This document shows, one piece after another, positions 1 to 11,119 of a stretch of 64,000 nt of DNA. The notes under the pieces were generated by a model. The model worked only from the letters and a program-made list of their open reading frames with translations. It was not told the origin of the DNA and did not search any database. The stretch is taken from assembly GCA_033182465.1 (NCBI GenBank), contig CP137326.1:2174199-2238198 (forward strand), given 5' to 3'. The stretch's first letter is position 1. The number at the start of each line of letters is the position of its first letter. This DNA comes from Sanghuangporus weigelae (taxonomy: Eukaryota; Basidiomycota; Agaricomycetes; Hymenochaetales; Hymenochaetaceae). Both the position numbers and the translations under genes were made by a program.

Positions 1-906
1 TGAGCACGCTTCCCCGCCAACATAACTACCTACCTTGTGAATAGAGCGCAAGTACTCGGATCATAAGGATGTCTGCGAAACCGATGAGGCGTTAGACCGG
101 ACGCAATCTCTGACGACTTACAGTCGATTGAAATGATTGTCACCCAGTCTGATTGGTCGTCAGCGATGTTTTTGAGAAACTCGTTGTATGCTCACTGGCA
201 GTATTTGTCGTCCATTGGGCAAAATTACCTGACCCAAAGTTATTCCGTTGATTCACGCATCATTTAGACTCGACCACTCACACCTGAATCGAAGAAATAT
301 TAGACGAAAGGCTCGAAGAAATCAGACAAACTTACAGTGCAATATCTACGCCGTATTCATTCCCTTCAGTACCAGAAATGATCAGTTTTGTTGAAACACG
401 TATGAGTAAGATGGATTTCACAAAGAAGATTTACAACCGATCCAAAGATGCCAACGTATCGATTCTGTGATGACCGTTCAACGGACATATCACTCGCGCC
501 AATTTGTACATACCAGAAAATAGACATAGTCGACCGCTCTTTGAGGGACCTTCTGTGTAAGCATAATAGTTAATTTAAACTCCAGATAAGAGACAAAATG
601 CTGAGCTACCCAGAAGTACTTCGCCTGAAAGTTGAATAGACTCCTGAGAACGTCATAATGGTCTAGACGGGTATAATACTCACCTCCTTATCGAGCGTAA
701 TGACTTTCGATACGGTCAGTATCGGTGCAGATACATTGAGCTGTGAACTCACGGGCGTCGTAGACTAAGACGGTGACGATTGCTACTTGAAAGTACTGCT
801 CGAGGGCTAGTTCAGAAACCGAAAAAGGGACCTCATTAGGGTCTATAGGTTCAACCTCTGATCGAACAGAAAGGAACCTGAGAGGGTGACTTGTGGGGAT
901 AGACAT
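1..906 (-). CDS. DUF6533 multi-pass membrane protein, copy 1 (partial, runs off the window)
   Basis: The 5' part of a DUF6533-family gene read leftward from an ATG at 906; the 3' half lies outside the window. Exon 1 carries the sequence EQYFQVA followed by TVLVYD. A GTGAGT...AG intron then joins to a short exon encoding LITLDKE, which together give the family hallmark 'vYDxxxTLDkE' of the first membrane helix. Further exons at about 560-400 encode AVDYVYFLNRYVGIFGSV, the second-helix region of the family. Function of the family is unknown; members are basidiomycete-restricted membrane proteins with about seven predicted helices. It is the outermost of four related copies on the same strand. 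No premature stop is seen in the visible exons. Confidence 0.6.
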
Positions 907-1419
907 GAGCTAGGAACGACGGAGGGCTGGTAAGGAACTGGACGTTTTAAGCACGCTTTTGTCATTTATACGCACGCAAAGGATTCACTGATATTTTGGT
1001 CTCCCGTCGCATCTCGTTCGATCATACGAGCGCAACCTGAACACTGTCGAAGTCTGAGACAGCACCTCCACCATTCACCGCCTGATGGAGATCAGATTCT
1101 GCTTGTCATTTTTTACTAAGATGCTGCCTACGGAGTGCATGTGAATGTAAGAGACAACAGTGCATGATCAGAAACTACCAGCACAAAGAGTGCCCGGTTA
1201 ACTATAGTTGCAACGGGTATATCAAACAATTGCTGACCTGCAACAACCAAACTCAGTATCTTGGCCTCGGAGGTGACCTCAGAAATGTTCGAACGAGCAG
1301 CGCCAAACAATGCCTTCGTTCCAACAGAAGAGACGAATCGAAAACCGCTACTTTCTCTCGCTTGACGTGGATAAGTGTTGCTGTATATTTCTTCCTTGAG
1401 ATTCTCTGCGACGAGAAAG
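907..1419. other. Upstream flank of DUF6533 copy 1; no gene recognised
   Basis: About 0.5 kb between the start codon of DUF6533 copy 1 and the copia target site. The first 200 bases resemble the upstream flanks of copies 2 and 3 (compare 10740-11000 and 15060-15290), so this is promoter plus array-unit sequence. I recognise no reading frame in it. Confidence 0.4.
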
Positions 1420-1424
1420 TATCT

Positions 1425-1744
1425 TGTTGAAATTCGAGTGTTCTATATGTGCGACTCGACCTTTTCCTTCCGATCTCCACTTTCTTAGAATAGTTTTTTA
1501 TCGATCACATGGAGTTTCCTTTACATTTTCTTTCCCTCGTCTATTATGTCACGCGTGGCTGACACAGCCTATATCAACATCTACTGCGCATGCCACTCAC
1601 CTCAGTCGTTCACTGCTACTACGACTGAGGTGAGTCACATTTCTTTCTTGCTTTATTCTTTTTATTCACTATACCGTGCATGTAGAATTACAAAAGGTGA
1701 ATACACAGAGTCATTCACTGCTACTACGACTGAGAATTACAAAA
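1425..1744 (+). repeat. 5' LTR of the copia element
   Basis: 320 bp, starting TGTTG and ending ACAAAA. It contains an internal direct repeat: TTCACTGCTACTACGACTGAG occurs twice (about 1609 and 1714), and GAATTACAAAAGGT occurs near 1685 and again at the LTR end running into the priming site. The 3' LTR matches it apart from single substitutions, for example CGATCA/TGATCA and CACGCG/CATGCG. Confidence 0.93.
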
Positions 1745-1759
1745 GGTTATGAGCCTTGG
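1745..1759 (+). other. Primer-binding site resembling a half-tRNA(iMet) site
   Basis: GGTTATGAGCCTTGG abuts the 5' LTR. Its complement, CCAAGGCTCATAACC, is what the anticodon-stem/loop of an initiator methionine tRNA (CAU anticodon) would supply. Drosophila copia is known to prime with an internal iMet half-tRNA in the same way. The tRNA match is from memory of the conserved anticodon region, not from an alignment. Confidence 0.6.
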
Positions 1760-2315
1760 TGCTTATTGATCATTTGCGTTATTTGCTTTCATCAGCCGTT
1801 TGAGTTTACTGTGCATGACCACTACCAGAGGTCAGAGACGACGTGACCATAACAAACTCGGTTGGCTCGATCTCGATCCCTGGAACAGTAATACGGCTCC
1901 GGACATTGACAATCACCAAGTGGTTGAACCGCCAGAAGAACAACCTCTGTCATCAATTTTTGGCAATAGCCTGCTTTCTTCTTTACCCAGCTCTGCCAGT
2001 ATGCCCCCATCTCGATCTCAAAGCCGTGATACTAGAGCCAGAAGTCACAGTATTCGTCCACTTACCGTCAGCCATTCAAACCAGCCGACCACTTCCGACA
2101 ATGAAACTGCGGCTGGAGAGCCCTACACCTCCAATGCCATACGTTAGCCGCTCGAAAGGTGTATATCCTCTCCTCAACCACTCGAACATCAAATTTCATC
2201 ACCTCAGCCCCTTGAACGTCGAATTTCTTCACCTCACCCGCTTGAATGTCATCCTTCCGTGGAAATGGATGACCATTGACGTTCCTCAGGCAAGAAGCCC
2301 GAGGAATACCGCATC

Positions 2316-2960
2316 AAGGATTTCGACTCTAGCTCTAAACTCAAGGCAGACCGGACAAACTACTTCCTCTGGAAAGACCTTCAAGAGCAAATTCTTTATG
2401 GTAACTGCTGGTACGAACACGTTGACGGGTCTCTTCCCTGTCCGGACAAGAACCTCCAACCCGAGAAGTGGAGACTGTGGCATCAAGTCGACAACCTAGC
2501 CAAGGGTCAGCTCAGTTTCAACATGGATAACGGTCTATACCAGAACCTACGTGGAGGGGTGACCTGCGCTGCTGATCTCTGGAAGAAAGTCGAGGTCCAT
2601 TTTGGAACTGAGAACACAATGTCGCAAAATAAGGCAATAATGGAGCTTAGGAACAAGAGGATTGGACTTACCGAAGCAGTCAAGGACCATAACTTTCAGC
2701 TGAGAAAGCTCAAAGCCGATGTTTTAGACTCTGGACTCAATCTTTCCAACAAGGAATGGAGTTCCATCGTAGTTGCATCCTTTGGTGGCCACCCTAAGTG
2801 GGAGATGGTTGCCAATATGGGATCCTTTTTCGCAGATGGCGAGACTATTCTTACTGCGCTCGAACTCCATGATCTCTAGAATGGTCCTCCTACTTCTCCA
2901 GCCCAATCAGCTTTAGCTGCTGTAGCACACACCGCTATTCTGGGCGTCAGCGGTCGAGTA
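2316..2960 (+). pseudogene. copia Gag (UBN2-type) relic
   Basis: A Gag-like frame running through NYFLWKDLQEQIL, PEKWRLWHQVDN, LWKKVEVHFG and NKEWSSIVVASF, typical of the copia-type Gag (UBN2) that opens with an 'N-Y-x-x-W' segment. The frame is interrupted by a TAG at about 2877-2879, and the N-terminal part must be joined across frames near 2500. No CCHC zinc knuckle was seen downstream. The protein would normally form the particle shell. Confidence 0.7.
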
Positions 2961-4386
2961 TTGTACATACTTCACCAGTGTCCAACACACTGGTGTATCA
3001 GCTGCCTGAGTGACTCTAACAGTCACAAAGGGTGTATACGACTTGATTCGATCCTTCCGAGTGCTCCGCCATACCTTAGGATGCGCCCGAGACTTCGTAC
3101 ATATCTTGGCTCACCCCATTTTACCTTCCATCACACATATGTCACATTCCGAGACCCCAAAGACCCGCTAATACTGCGCAATAGGTGCCACACCATATTT
3201 CATTGTCCATACTTTGTCACACTACCACTCACCGACCTCCACCTCAGTCATCCAAGCAGATATCGGCACTCCGAAGCCTGGGCCCAGACTCCTGAAGGGA
3301 CCCTAGGCCTTTTTATCAGCATTTCACACTGCCAGGGACCGTTCCGACCTGTTTCGAGGTACCCAACGGTCATGTACCTTCATCCTAGATGTTCCACGAG
3401 GTGCGCTCCATTGTTCGGACTTTGCCGAAGTGGCCTCCGAGGTTTGGACTTCCAATCGGAGTTCGCCGATTGGTACATCCGTTCGATCACTCCGTCCAGT
3501 TTGTTCACCGACTTGGGTGTGCGGTTCGGAGGACCCTTCCTAGACAGTTTTCATGTTGTTTCACAGTTCCTTGCAGTCCGTCTGACCCTTATCGCATCAG
3601 TTTCACACTCCTTGCTATGATTTCATCCTGTTTCACAGTTTCCTGTAGTCCACTAGACTTCTGTCTCGTCGGTTTCACGCTCCTTGTTGTGGTTTTATTA
3701 TGTTTCACCTCACGTCTTGTCACAATCCTACCCCAGTCCCAGATCAGTTGTTTTGTACATGTTTTGGACCCCCATAGTCTATAAAACCTGTCCAGATGTC
3801 GTAGTTTTCAGATAGCGAATACCAGAGATCTGTTCAGCGCACGCATCTTCTGTTCCAAAGCCTCTCAGACCGTCCCGACTGACTCAGTCATTCATAGAAA
3901 GCTGTAGTACCCACCTTGGGTGTCTCATCTTCCTTGTCTAGACTAGTCCGGACGTCCTGGGGGTGACTTGGATACTCTCAGCTTGTCTTCTTTCTTCGTC
4001 GACTCATCTCCGAGGTGATCAAGTCGCCAAAGTATTCACTCGGTTCACCGCAGCATGTCCGGATTGGTCTCCCTAGACGACCATTGAGTATCACATCTTG
4101 CCTACGTGTATTCGCTCCCCCTTTTCTTCCCTTTTTAGATAGTTTACACCGACCGTTCTGGCCGGAGGTATTCCGACTATCCACGGTTCCCACAGAGTAG
4201 GCCAGAGTCTCAGTCTATCTCAGGGGAGTCTTCCAGATCCCCCTTCTTTGTTTGGTTTCCCCGATTCATTCTTGCTCGCTCCCTATAGGATTGAATGCCC
4301 TAGCCTGCTAGGATCGCACCTACAGACCTAGTCCGATCATCCACCCACCCTATCGATCTTACACCAAATTTGCAAATTCCGCCAGC
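2960..4386. other. Non-copia sequence occupying the integrase position
   Basis: Between Gag and the reverse transcriptase start I find no protease, GAG-pre-integrase or integrase motif (no HHCC finger, no DDE-like block). A long open frame at 2961-3620 has biased composition (H, S, R, L) without recognised domains. An imperfect tandem repeat of about 75-80 bp lies at about 3550-3710, its units sharing GTTTCAC, AGTTCCTTG/AGTTTCCTG and CTCCTTG. This looks like replacement or heavy decay of the pol 5' half, making the element a non-autonomous derivative. Confidence 0.5.
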
Positions 4387-4611
4387 ATGACTTGTTACAT
4401 CGCCAATACGCTGATACCCAAGACCCTCAAAGACGCGCTTTGTTCCGAACACACAAATGAATGGATCAAAGTGATGCAATACAAGGATAACAAACTCACC
4501 GAGATGAAATGCTGGGAAGTTGTAGAATGCCCACAAGATGAGCATGTCATCAAGGGCATGTGGGTTTTCAACCTAAAGGAGCAAGCTGACGGGTCCCTAG
4601 ACTACCGCGCT
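4387..4611 (+). pseudogene. copia reverse transcriptase, N-terminal fragment
   Basis: Encodes the start of the copia-type RVT_2 domain: NEWIKVMQYKDNKL, then CWEVVECP, then KGMWVFNLKEQADGS, matching the family's 'EW..AM..E...L....W..V..P....i..kWVfk.K...dGs'. The frame stops at the point where the family continues with the 'YKARLVAKG' block, because a foreign segment is inserted at 4612. The continuation is found at 6372. Confidence 0.75.
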
Positions 4612-6371
4612 GTCGGTCGGCGGTGTCGTATCTGAAGGTGCTACAGATGTCCGTCCTACTAAGGGTGCTGAATGTATGAAGGAACCTCCAAAAATGGGAT
4701 GCCGACGCTATCAGACTCTCAAAGACCTACTACCCGGCAGGTGCCAGGAACCGTCGGAGACGTAATGGATGGGTCTAAGGATGCCGCTGGATAAAGGGAA
4801 TAGAATAACAGGGCCGCCACTCAAAAGGGAGGGATCACAAGAGGCTGCCGACGTGGTATAAACTCGGCCACAGGAAGGTATGAAGTGTATAAGATGAATA
4901 TAAAGGATAAAATGGAGTGAGTGGCTGGAGAAGGCGCCGCTGGGTCGTCTGATAGGATGCCTGGGTCGTCGGATGGCCGCCGACGTCGAATAGAGGGGTG
5001 CCGGACTGAGGGGGAGGCCGCAGGAATCCGCCGCAGTAGCGTAAACGCGATAGATGAAAGGAAAAGACCGTATAAGATCAATATATGGGATAAACTGGAG
5101 TGAAAGGCTGGAAAGGATGCCGAAGGGGAGTCTGATGAGAAGCCTGGGTCGCCGAAGGGTCGCCGACGTCGAATAGAGGGGCGCCGGATCACTGAACGTC
5201 AGAGCAGCAGAGGCGTACCGGAGGCGGCGAAGGCAAGTAGAATGTGGAGTCAAACAAGAGGAGATGTCAAGGATAGTATATAGTCAAGGGGGAGGCTCAG
5301 TACATGAGGGGAGACTCAGAGTGAGGGATATCTCGAACTCTGGTGCTCGGTCTGGTACATGCTCTTGGAATCCTTGCTAGGCTTGGAATCCTTTTGTCTA
5401 CAAGCTAGTATAAGCTCTATATATACTCTACTGCTGTCGCCGACACATCCTACTGTCTGACAACATCTCCTGAGTCATCTGGGTCGCCAAGGGCCGCTGC
5501 CGGAGCGCCCAGGTGAAATCTGAGAGCAGCAACGTGAGGGGGGCGTCCAATAGTATGGAATATCGAGTATCTGCAATAATACGGGCGCCAGCGGAGTTGG
5601 GCTTGGCGGCGCGAGTCGGTGGCTTGGCACGCCGATGTACCACATGCCTACCTTCCATACATGGTCTAATGGGGGCCGCCGCATTGGGGGGAAGTCGGGA
5701 AACATCGGAACCGATGATCGGAGGCTGATATCGCGTATATGAGACAAAGGGCGCATCAGCCGATGTCCCTGAGGTGTCTGATGCATCGGCGGCACTCAAT
5801 ACAGAGTGTGGGCGATCCCTAGTGACTAATATGAGTGGCCGGAGCGGCAGTGCTGTGGGGGACTGCCGGACTGGTGGCAGATACATCGTAATGAGGCATG
5901 TAAGCACATATAACAATATATAGCTCCCTAGACAATGGGGGACTGCTTGGTAAGCTGTAGGAGGCGTCGGCGAGGGTACCTGAGGATGTCTGAGTGTCCG
6001 CCGCATTGATCGGCGCCAAGGGGGGCCGACTCGGAGGCATCCAGAGTCGCCGCACGGCTGTACGTATGGTAAATCATAAGATCGGCGGCACGTAGTCACT
6101 GAGGGATGTGTCCTATAGTGCCTGGTGCTGGGTAGGAGCTGTCGGCGGACCTGTCTGAGTGTCAGGGAGCCATCGGCGGATCGATTTGGGTCATAGGAGG
6201 GCGCCGCAGTACAGTACGTGTGCTGGAATTAATGGATATGTGCTCAAATGATGTCCCGAGTGCAATAGGAGTGTGCCCTCACACTCTCAGGTGTCGGCAG
6301 TGCTGGGATATGGTATCTGCAGTAAGAGGGAGCCATAGTATGAGTGTACTGGCACAGGAGGAGCCAGTGCG
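4612..6371. mobile_element. 1.76-kb insertion nested in the copia reverse transcriptase
   Basis: The reverse transcriptase reading frame is split here. The 10 bases before the insertion (CTACCGCGCT, 4602-4611) recur with one mismatch after it (CTACAGCGCT, 6372-6381), which looks like a target-site duplication. Joining the flanks restores continuity of the protein family motif. The insert is GC-rich, full of GTCGGCGG/CCGCCGAC words, and has an internal tandem duplication of about 185 bp (compare 4895-5010 with 5085-5195; both contain GTCGCCGACGTCGAATAGAG-like sequence). No transposase frame and no clear terminal inverted repeat were seen. A 9-10-bp duplication would fit a Mutator-like non-autonomous element; that assignment is inference. 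Confidence 0.55.
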
Positions 6372-7729
6372 CTACAGCGCTCGCTGGGTCGCTCGAGGCA
6401 ATACTCAAATCCCAGGACTGGAATTCGGAGAGACATTTGCCACTTCTGGTGACTTCATCACCGCAAAAATTGTCATAGCTCTTTCTGCCGACTCCAGTGC
6501 AAATCTTGTCACTATCGACATAACCTCCACATACCTCAACAGCCCTCTTGATGAGACTATCCTTGTTGAATACCCCACTGGTTTTGACGTCCTCGGCTTT
6601 TGTCACCCCATTTGTCAACTTTCTAAAGCATTATATGGCCTTAAGCAAGGAGCTAGAGCTTGGTCTGAACACTTCTCACTCAAACTAGGTGAACTTGACT
6701 ATAAAAAGTGCGTCACTGCTCCAAGTGTTTATGTTTGTGCAGATAACAAGAGGGAGACGATAATCGCAACTCACGTCGACAATTGCAACACAAAGTGCAC
6801 TACGTTCTCTGGTGAACCATTGGCCGAGACATTTCACCTTAAAAATGGAATTGGACAGTACTTCGATTTCAAGGAGAAAGACTCTTCAATTGAAAACGTC
6901 ATTTTAGGAATGAATGTCCACCACATCCAAGATCAAGAGATCGTCAAACTTATGGTCAGGCAGAAGATTGAACACACACTCAAAAGATACGGACTCAGCG
7001 ATGCTCCAACTGTCAAGACCCCCATGGCCGTCATGGCTCTTACTGTTTTCGATCGGGATGAAGGAGAATGTTTCAAGAATCCTCCTTGGCCTTATGCACA
7101 ACTAGTCGGAGAATTACTTTGGATGGCTACGATTCTTAGAATCGACATTGCATTCGCTGCAAATGCTCTTGCTAGGTACATGCACAAACCAGGAAGAGTA
7201 CACTGGATAGTTGCTCGACGTGTTCTTCAGTATCTCAATGGTACTAAGAATCTAGGTCTAGTATATCACTTTGATGGCTCAGAAACTCCTGTCGCCTTCT
7301 CGGACTCTGACTGGGGTGGCGATCTCTCTGATAGGAAGTCTACCACTGGTTTTCTAATCATGCTCAAAGGTGGGCCTGTTGCTTGGAAATCTCGTAAACA
7401 ATCTGTGGTCGCAAAATCTACTGCTGAAGCTGAGTACATCGCATTGTCTGCATGCGCTCAAGAAGCAATTTGGTTTCAACACTTTTTTTCAAGAACCATT
7501 CCTCATCTATGCGGACAACCAACCTGCTCTTCAAATGACCGAAAACCCAGTGTACCTTTCCAAAACCAAGCACATAGATATTCCGATCCACCACATATGA
7601 GACGAAGTCCAGAAAGAGCGTATCAAACTAATCCATGTCCCAGGAAATGAAAATCCAGCAGATATTCTCACCAAGCCACTCGCAGCGGAGAAACATCAGC
7701 ACTGTCTGGCCCTCCTTGGGATGAAGTGA
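6372..7729 (+). pseudogene. copia reverse transcriptase / RNase H, inactivated
   Basis: Encodes the bulk of RVT_2 (ARWVARGNTQIPGLEFGETFA, then ALYGLKQGARAW) followed by RNase H with SDSDWGGDLSDRKSTTGF and KSTAEAEYIALS. The family's catalytic YVDD box reads HVDN (6772-6783), removing the second metal-binding aspartate. A run of T at about 7491-7499 shifts the frame between IWFQHF and DNQPALQ. A TGA at 7598-7600 replaces a sense codon before the terminal 'IHVPGNENPADILTKPL' block, which ends at 7729. In an active element this enzyme would copy the RNA genome; this copy cannot. Confidence 0.88.
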
Positions 7730-7738
7730 TGCCTCGTC

Positions 7739-7747
7739 GAGGGGGAG
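7739..7747 (+). other. Polypurine tract of the copia element
   Basis: GAGGGGGAG immediately precedes the 3' LTR (TGTTG at 7748), the expected position for the plus-strand primer of an LTR retrotransposon. Confidence 0.75.
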
Positions 7748-8067
7748 TGTTGAAATTCGAGTGTTCTATATGTGCGACTCGACCTTTTCCTTCCGATCTC
7801 CACTTTCTTAGAATAGTTTTTTATTGATCACATGGAGTTTCCTTTACATTTTCTTTCCCTCGTCTATTATGTCATGCGTGGCTGACACAGCCTATATCAA
7901 CATCTACTGCGCATGCCACTCACCTCAGTCGTTCACTGCTACTACGACTGAGGTGAGTCACATTTCTTTCTTGCTTTATTCTTTTTATTCACTATACCGT
8001 ACATGTAGAATTACAAAAGGTGAATACACAGAGTCATTCACTGCTACTACGACTGAGAATTACAAAA
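7748..8067 (+). repeat. 3' LTR of the copia element
   Basis: 320 bp, same ends as the 5' LTR and about 3 substitutions from it. It is followed directly by TATCT (8068-8072), identical to the five bases before the 5' LTR. Confidence 0.93.
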
Positions 8068-8072
8068 TATCT

Positions 8073-9101
8073 CAATCTCCCGCGCAACTCGTGATGCATC
8101 TCAGTTTCTCAGCTCCTCGCTTTAGATGAGCTCATTTTGTCTTCGAAGATTCAAAATGCCATTCACGAAGGAATGTACTGGTAGTCCAGTCTCATACATA
8201 CTGTATTTGTATGTACTTCCCTATCTCATTTTCGTTAGGTTTTTCATGGAAGTCGATTTAAGTCCCCGAGCTTACATAGTTACTTTTCTCTTTTGAATTA
8301 GTACAAATTGAGTACTTGCTTATTTTGTGCCACTTCACTCATCAGGCGACCATCCTCAATTGTCAGGGGGTTCTGCCATTGAATTCATGGACTGTCACAT
8401 CCTTGGGAAGACCGCAGCACAGTCATAAGTCGCGACCACATATATCGGTTCAAACAACTCTTCCCGACCTCAGACGAGATGAACGTCTTTCCTCGTGTAT
8501 GACCACACGCCTGGGGATGGCACGATTGACGAGGCCAATTAGGGGCTCGTTCGAGCGCAGGCTATCTTCAAGGCTTAGTAGTGTTAACTTCATACCTATT
8601 CTTCCCACTCACCATCTCCTCAACCATGCGCTACGCGGGTACATGGAACAGAAACGTTTCTTCAGAACATCTATGGCCATCAGTGAGTTGGCGAGCCGGT
8701 AAGGACTGGTCCCGCGCGCGCAACTGGATGAGTCGGAAAGCACCGCCGCGGATCACGACTTGTTGATCCAGCAACGAAGACTTTCGAGCGCAACTCACAA
8801 CAACTTGAGGCTCAAGAAACATAGCCGTTCGGCGAATCAACCGCAAGCACTCCGCATCGTGTATTACTGTAACATAAATAAATATGCAGTCGCAACATAT
8901 CATTTCGGCCAAGAGACTTCAGCATAACAGACACAATCTATGCCCAGATCATTTATGAGGACTAACATTCCGTCACCGGTTCCCCGGAAGGCTGATTCGG
9001 ATTCGTAGGTCAAGCCTGCCCGTCGTCTCCATCAACTAAAGTTTCGTTCTCCCTGAGTTCATCGAAGTCAGGATAAGGTGGCACTGAAATAATGTAATGA
9101 T
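8073..9101 (-). repeat. Array-unit spacer with a DUF6533 fragment
   Basis: Bases 8330-8440 align with the internal DUF6533 segment at about 9565-9680 (shared words such as CAATTGCCAAGG/CAATTGTCAGGG, GGACTGTCACA, AGTCGCGA/AGTCGAT), so they are a degraded fragment of that gene. Bases 8430-9100 are repeated with many changes at about 12700-13440 (for example GGGGATGGC, TTGACGAGGCCA and CTCCATCAACT in both). The spacer is therefore part of a tandem unit of about 4.3 kb. No intact gene is seen. Confidence 0.55.
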
Positions 9102-10725
9102 TTACCATTGAGGACACACAGGCTCATCAAAGTCCATATCGCTTATCGTCCTAGAAGGTACACTGTAGCTTGTCCCTTCGTTCTGACCTCGTTCTCCTGC
9201 TTCTTTCAGGTTGAATAGCATCCGGCTACCGAGGATGGTAAGGAAGGCCGGATTTCCGAAGGCATCTAGGATATCTGAAAGGAATTCGCTCGAGACTAGC
9301 AATCTGAATTCAAGAATGGCAAATATGCAACAGGCGATCACCCTGAATATACGATCATCAGCCTAGTTAGTTGGTGAAAGTTGTTTAGAGCTTACAGCAT
9401 AAAATACAAAACCTGGTCTCGTAAAAGAACCTTGAGAAGCATAAATCCCTTGAATCCAGAATTCAACTTCCAGTATTCAGCTGCCTTGTAGAGAGCAAGG
9501 ATCATGAGAATTGCCCCGTATATCATCGGAATCACCCTGGTACGGTTTGAGTGCCGGTTCACATAACACCAAGTCACTCACCAGTCAACTATCCCCAATT
9601 GCCAAGGAGGATCGTTGTCATATCCACAGACCGTCACATTCTTAGCAAGACCATGGACAGCGTCTCAAGTCGATATTAGTAATTATGCGTCCGGAATGAC
9701 GTTGAACTCACTATGCTGTATATCGTCCAGATAGATCATCAATACTAGCTTAAAGACTGCCTCCAGCATTAACAATAGGTTGAGGCATATAGACAATCGA
9801 GTATCTAAATATAAATCAGCACGCTTCCTCGCTGGCTAACATAGTAACCTACCTTGTGAATAGAGCGCAAGTACTCGGATCATAAGGATGTCTGCGAAGA
9901 CGGTGAGTTAGTAAGCTGGAGACAAGCTTTCGTGACGCACAGTCGATCGAAATGATTGTCACCCAGTCTGATTGCTCGTCAGCGATAGTTTTGGAAAAAA
10001 CCCTTGTACACTCACTGGCACTATTTGTCGTCCAATACGCGAAGTTACCTGACCTCAAGTTATTCCGTCGATTCACACATCATTAAGACTCAGCTGCTTA
10101 CACCTGGAATGAAGAAAATATTAGACGAAAGGCGCGAGGGAATCAGATAACTGACGTTACAATATCTACGCCGTATACATCCCCTTCAGCATCAGAAGTG
10201 ATCAGTTGTATTGAAACACATATGAGTAAAATGGATTTCACAAAACAGAAATGCGACCGATCCGAAGATACCAATGTATCGATTCTGTGATAATCGCTCA
10301 ACGGACATATCACTCGCGCCAAGTTGTACATACCAGAAAATAGACATAGTCGATCGCTCTTTGAGGGACCTTCTGTAGTAAGCATAATAGTCGATTTAAA
10401 TTCCAGATGAGAGACAAAGATATATCTACCCAAAAGTACTTCGCCTGAAGATTGAATAGGCTCCTGAGAATGAGGTGTTGTCTAGAGAGGCATAATGCTC
10501 ACCTCCTTATCGAGCGTAATGACTTTCGATACGATCATCATAGGTGCAGATAAACCAAGCAAGAAGCTCACGAGCATCGTAGACCAAGACGGTGACAGTT
10601 GCTACTTGAAAGTACTGATCGATGGTTGATTCAGAGACCCAGAGAGGGACCTGACTAGGATCTATAGGTTCAACCTCCGATCGAACTGAAAGGACTCCGA
10701 GATGATGGCTAGTGGAATTAGTCAT
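9102..10725 (-). CDS. DUF6533 multi-pass membrane protein, copy 2
   Basis: Multi-exon gene from the ATG at 10725 to a stop at 9102. Exon 1 ends with the YFQVATVTVLVYD segment, and the next short exon supplies LITLDKE, giving the DUF6533 signature. Later exons give a helix with LMIRVLALYSQ (about 9890-9850), the block MIYGAILMILALYKAAEYW (about 9530-9475), RDQVLYFML, a helix IACCIFAILEF, and the conserved tail NPAFLTILGSRMLFNLKEAGE near the stop. The domain order and about seven hydrophobic helices match the family; the role is unknown. Upstream lies an AKR relic, as in copy 3. I see no internal stop in the exons, so the copy may be functional. Exact exon ends were not all resolved. Confidence 0.65.
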
Positions 10726-11119
10726 GAGCTAGGAATGAGGGGAGGGGGCGGGGGGGAGGGGCTGGTGGGAAGTGGTCGTCTTGCGTGCCCTTCTGTCGTT
10801 AATATGCCCGAAGAAAAAGCCAAATTAAGCTTAAGTGCGAGCGATGCCCGGAAATGAAACACTGATATTTTTGTCCTCCTATCACACCTCGTTTGATTGT
10901 ACGGAAAAAGCTGGAGCACCGTCGAAGCCCGAACCAGAACTTCCAGCATTCATCACCTGGAAGGAATCAGATTCCGTTTGGTCTACATTGTTCTGCTGAG
11001 ATGCTGCCTCGTAGGGACTGTGCGGATATAACAGACGATGTCGCATTGAGGATCATCAGCACAAAGAGCTGGCTACTTACTCCTGAATTGTCTAACCATA
11101 AGCAGTTTAGCTAAGTGAA

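Larger units (their letters stand above)
1425..8067 (+). mobile_element. Ty1/copia LTR retrotransposon, full-length but coding-defective
   Basis: Two 320-bp direct LTRs (1425-1744, 7748-8067) begin TGTTGAAATTCG and differ at about 3 positions. They are flanked by a perfect 5-bp duplication TATCT (1420-1424 and 8068-8072). The priming site follows the 5' LTR directly, and a purine tract precedes the 3' LTR. The internal region holds, in copia order, a gag-like segment, the start of a reverse transcriptase, the rest of reverse transcriptase and RNase H. Integrase was not recognised. The coding part has stops, a frameshift and a 1.76-kb foreign insertion, so the copy cannot encode its own enzymes. 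The insertion splits the tandem DUF6533 array between copies 1 and 2. LTR identity near 99% implies a recent insertion. Confidence 0.93.

Noticed and set aside
4711-6099. Long minus-strand frames in the nested insert (180 and 223 codons) as transposase genes
   Set aside because: Biased Arg/Ser/Pro/Leu composition from GC-rich repeats; no catalytic motif and no homologue recognised.
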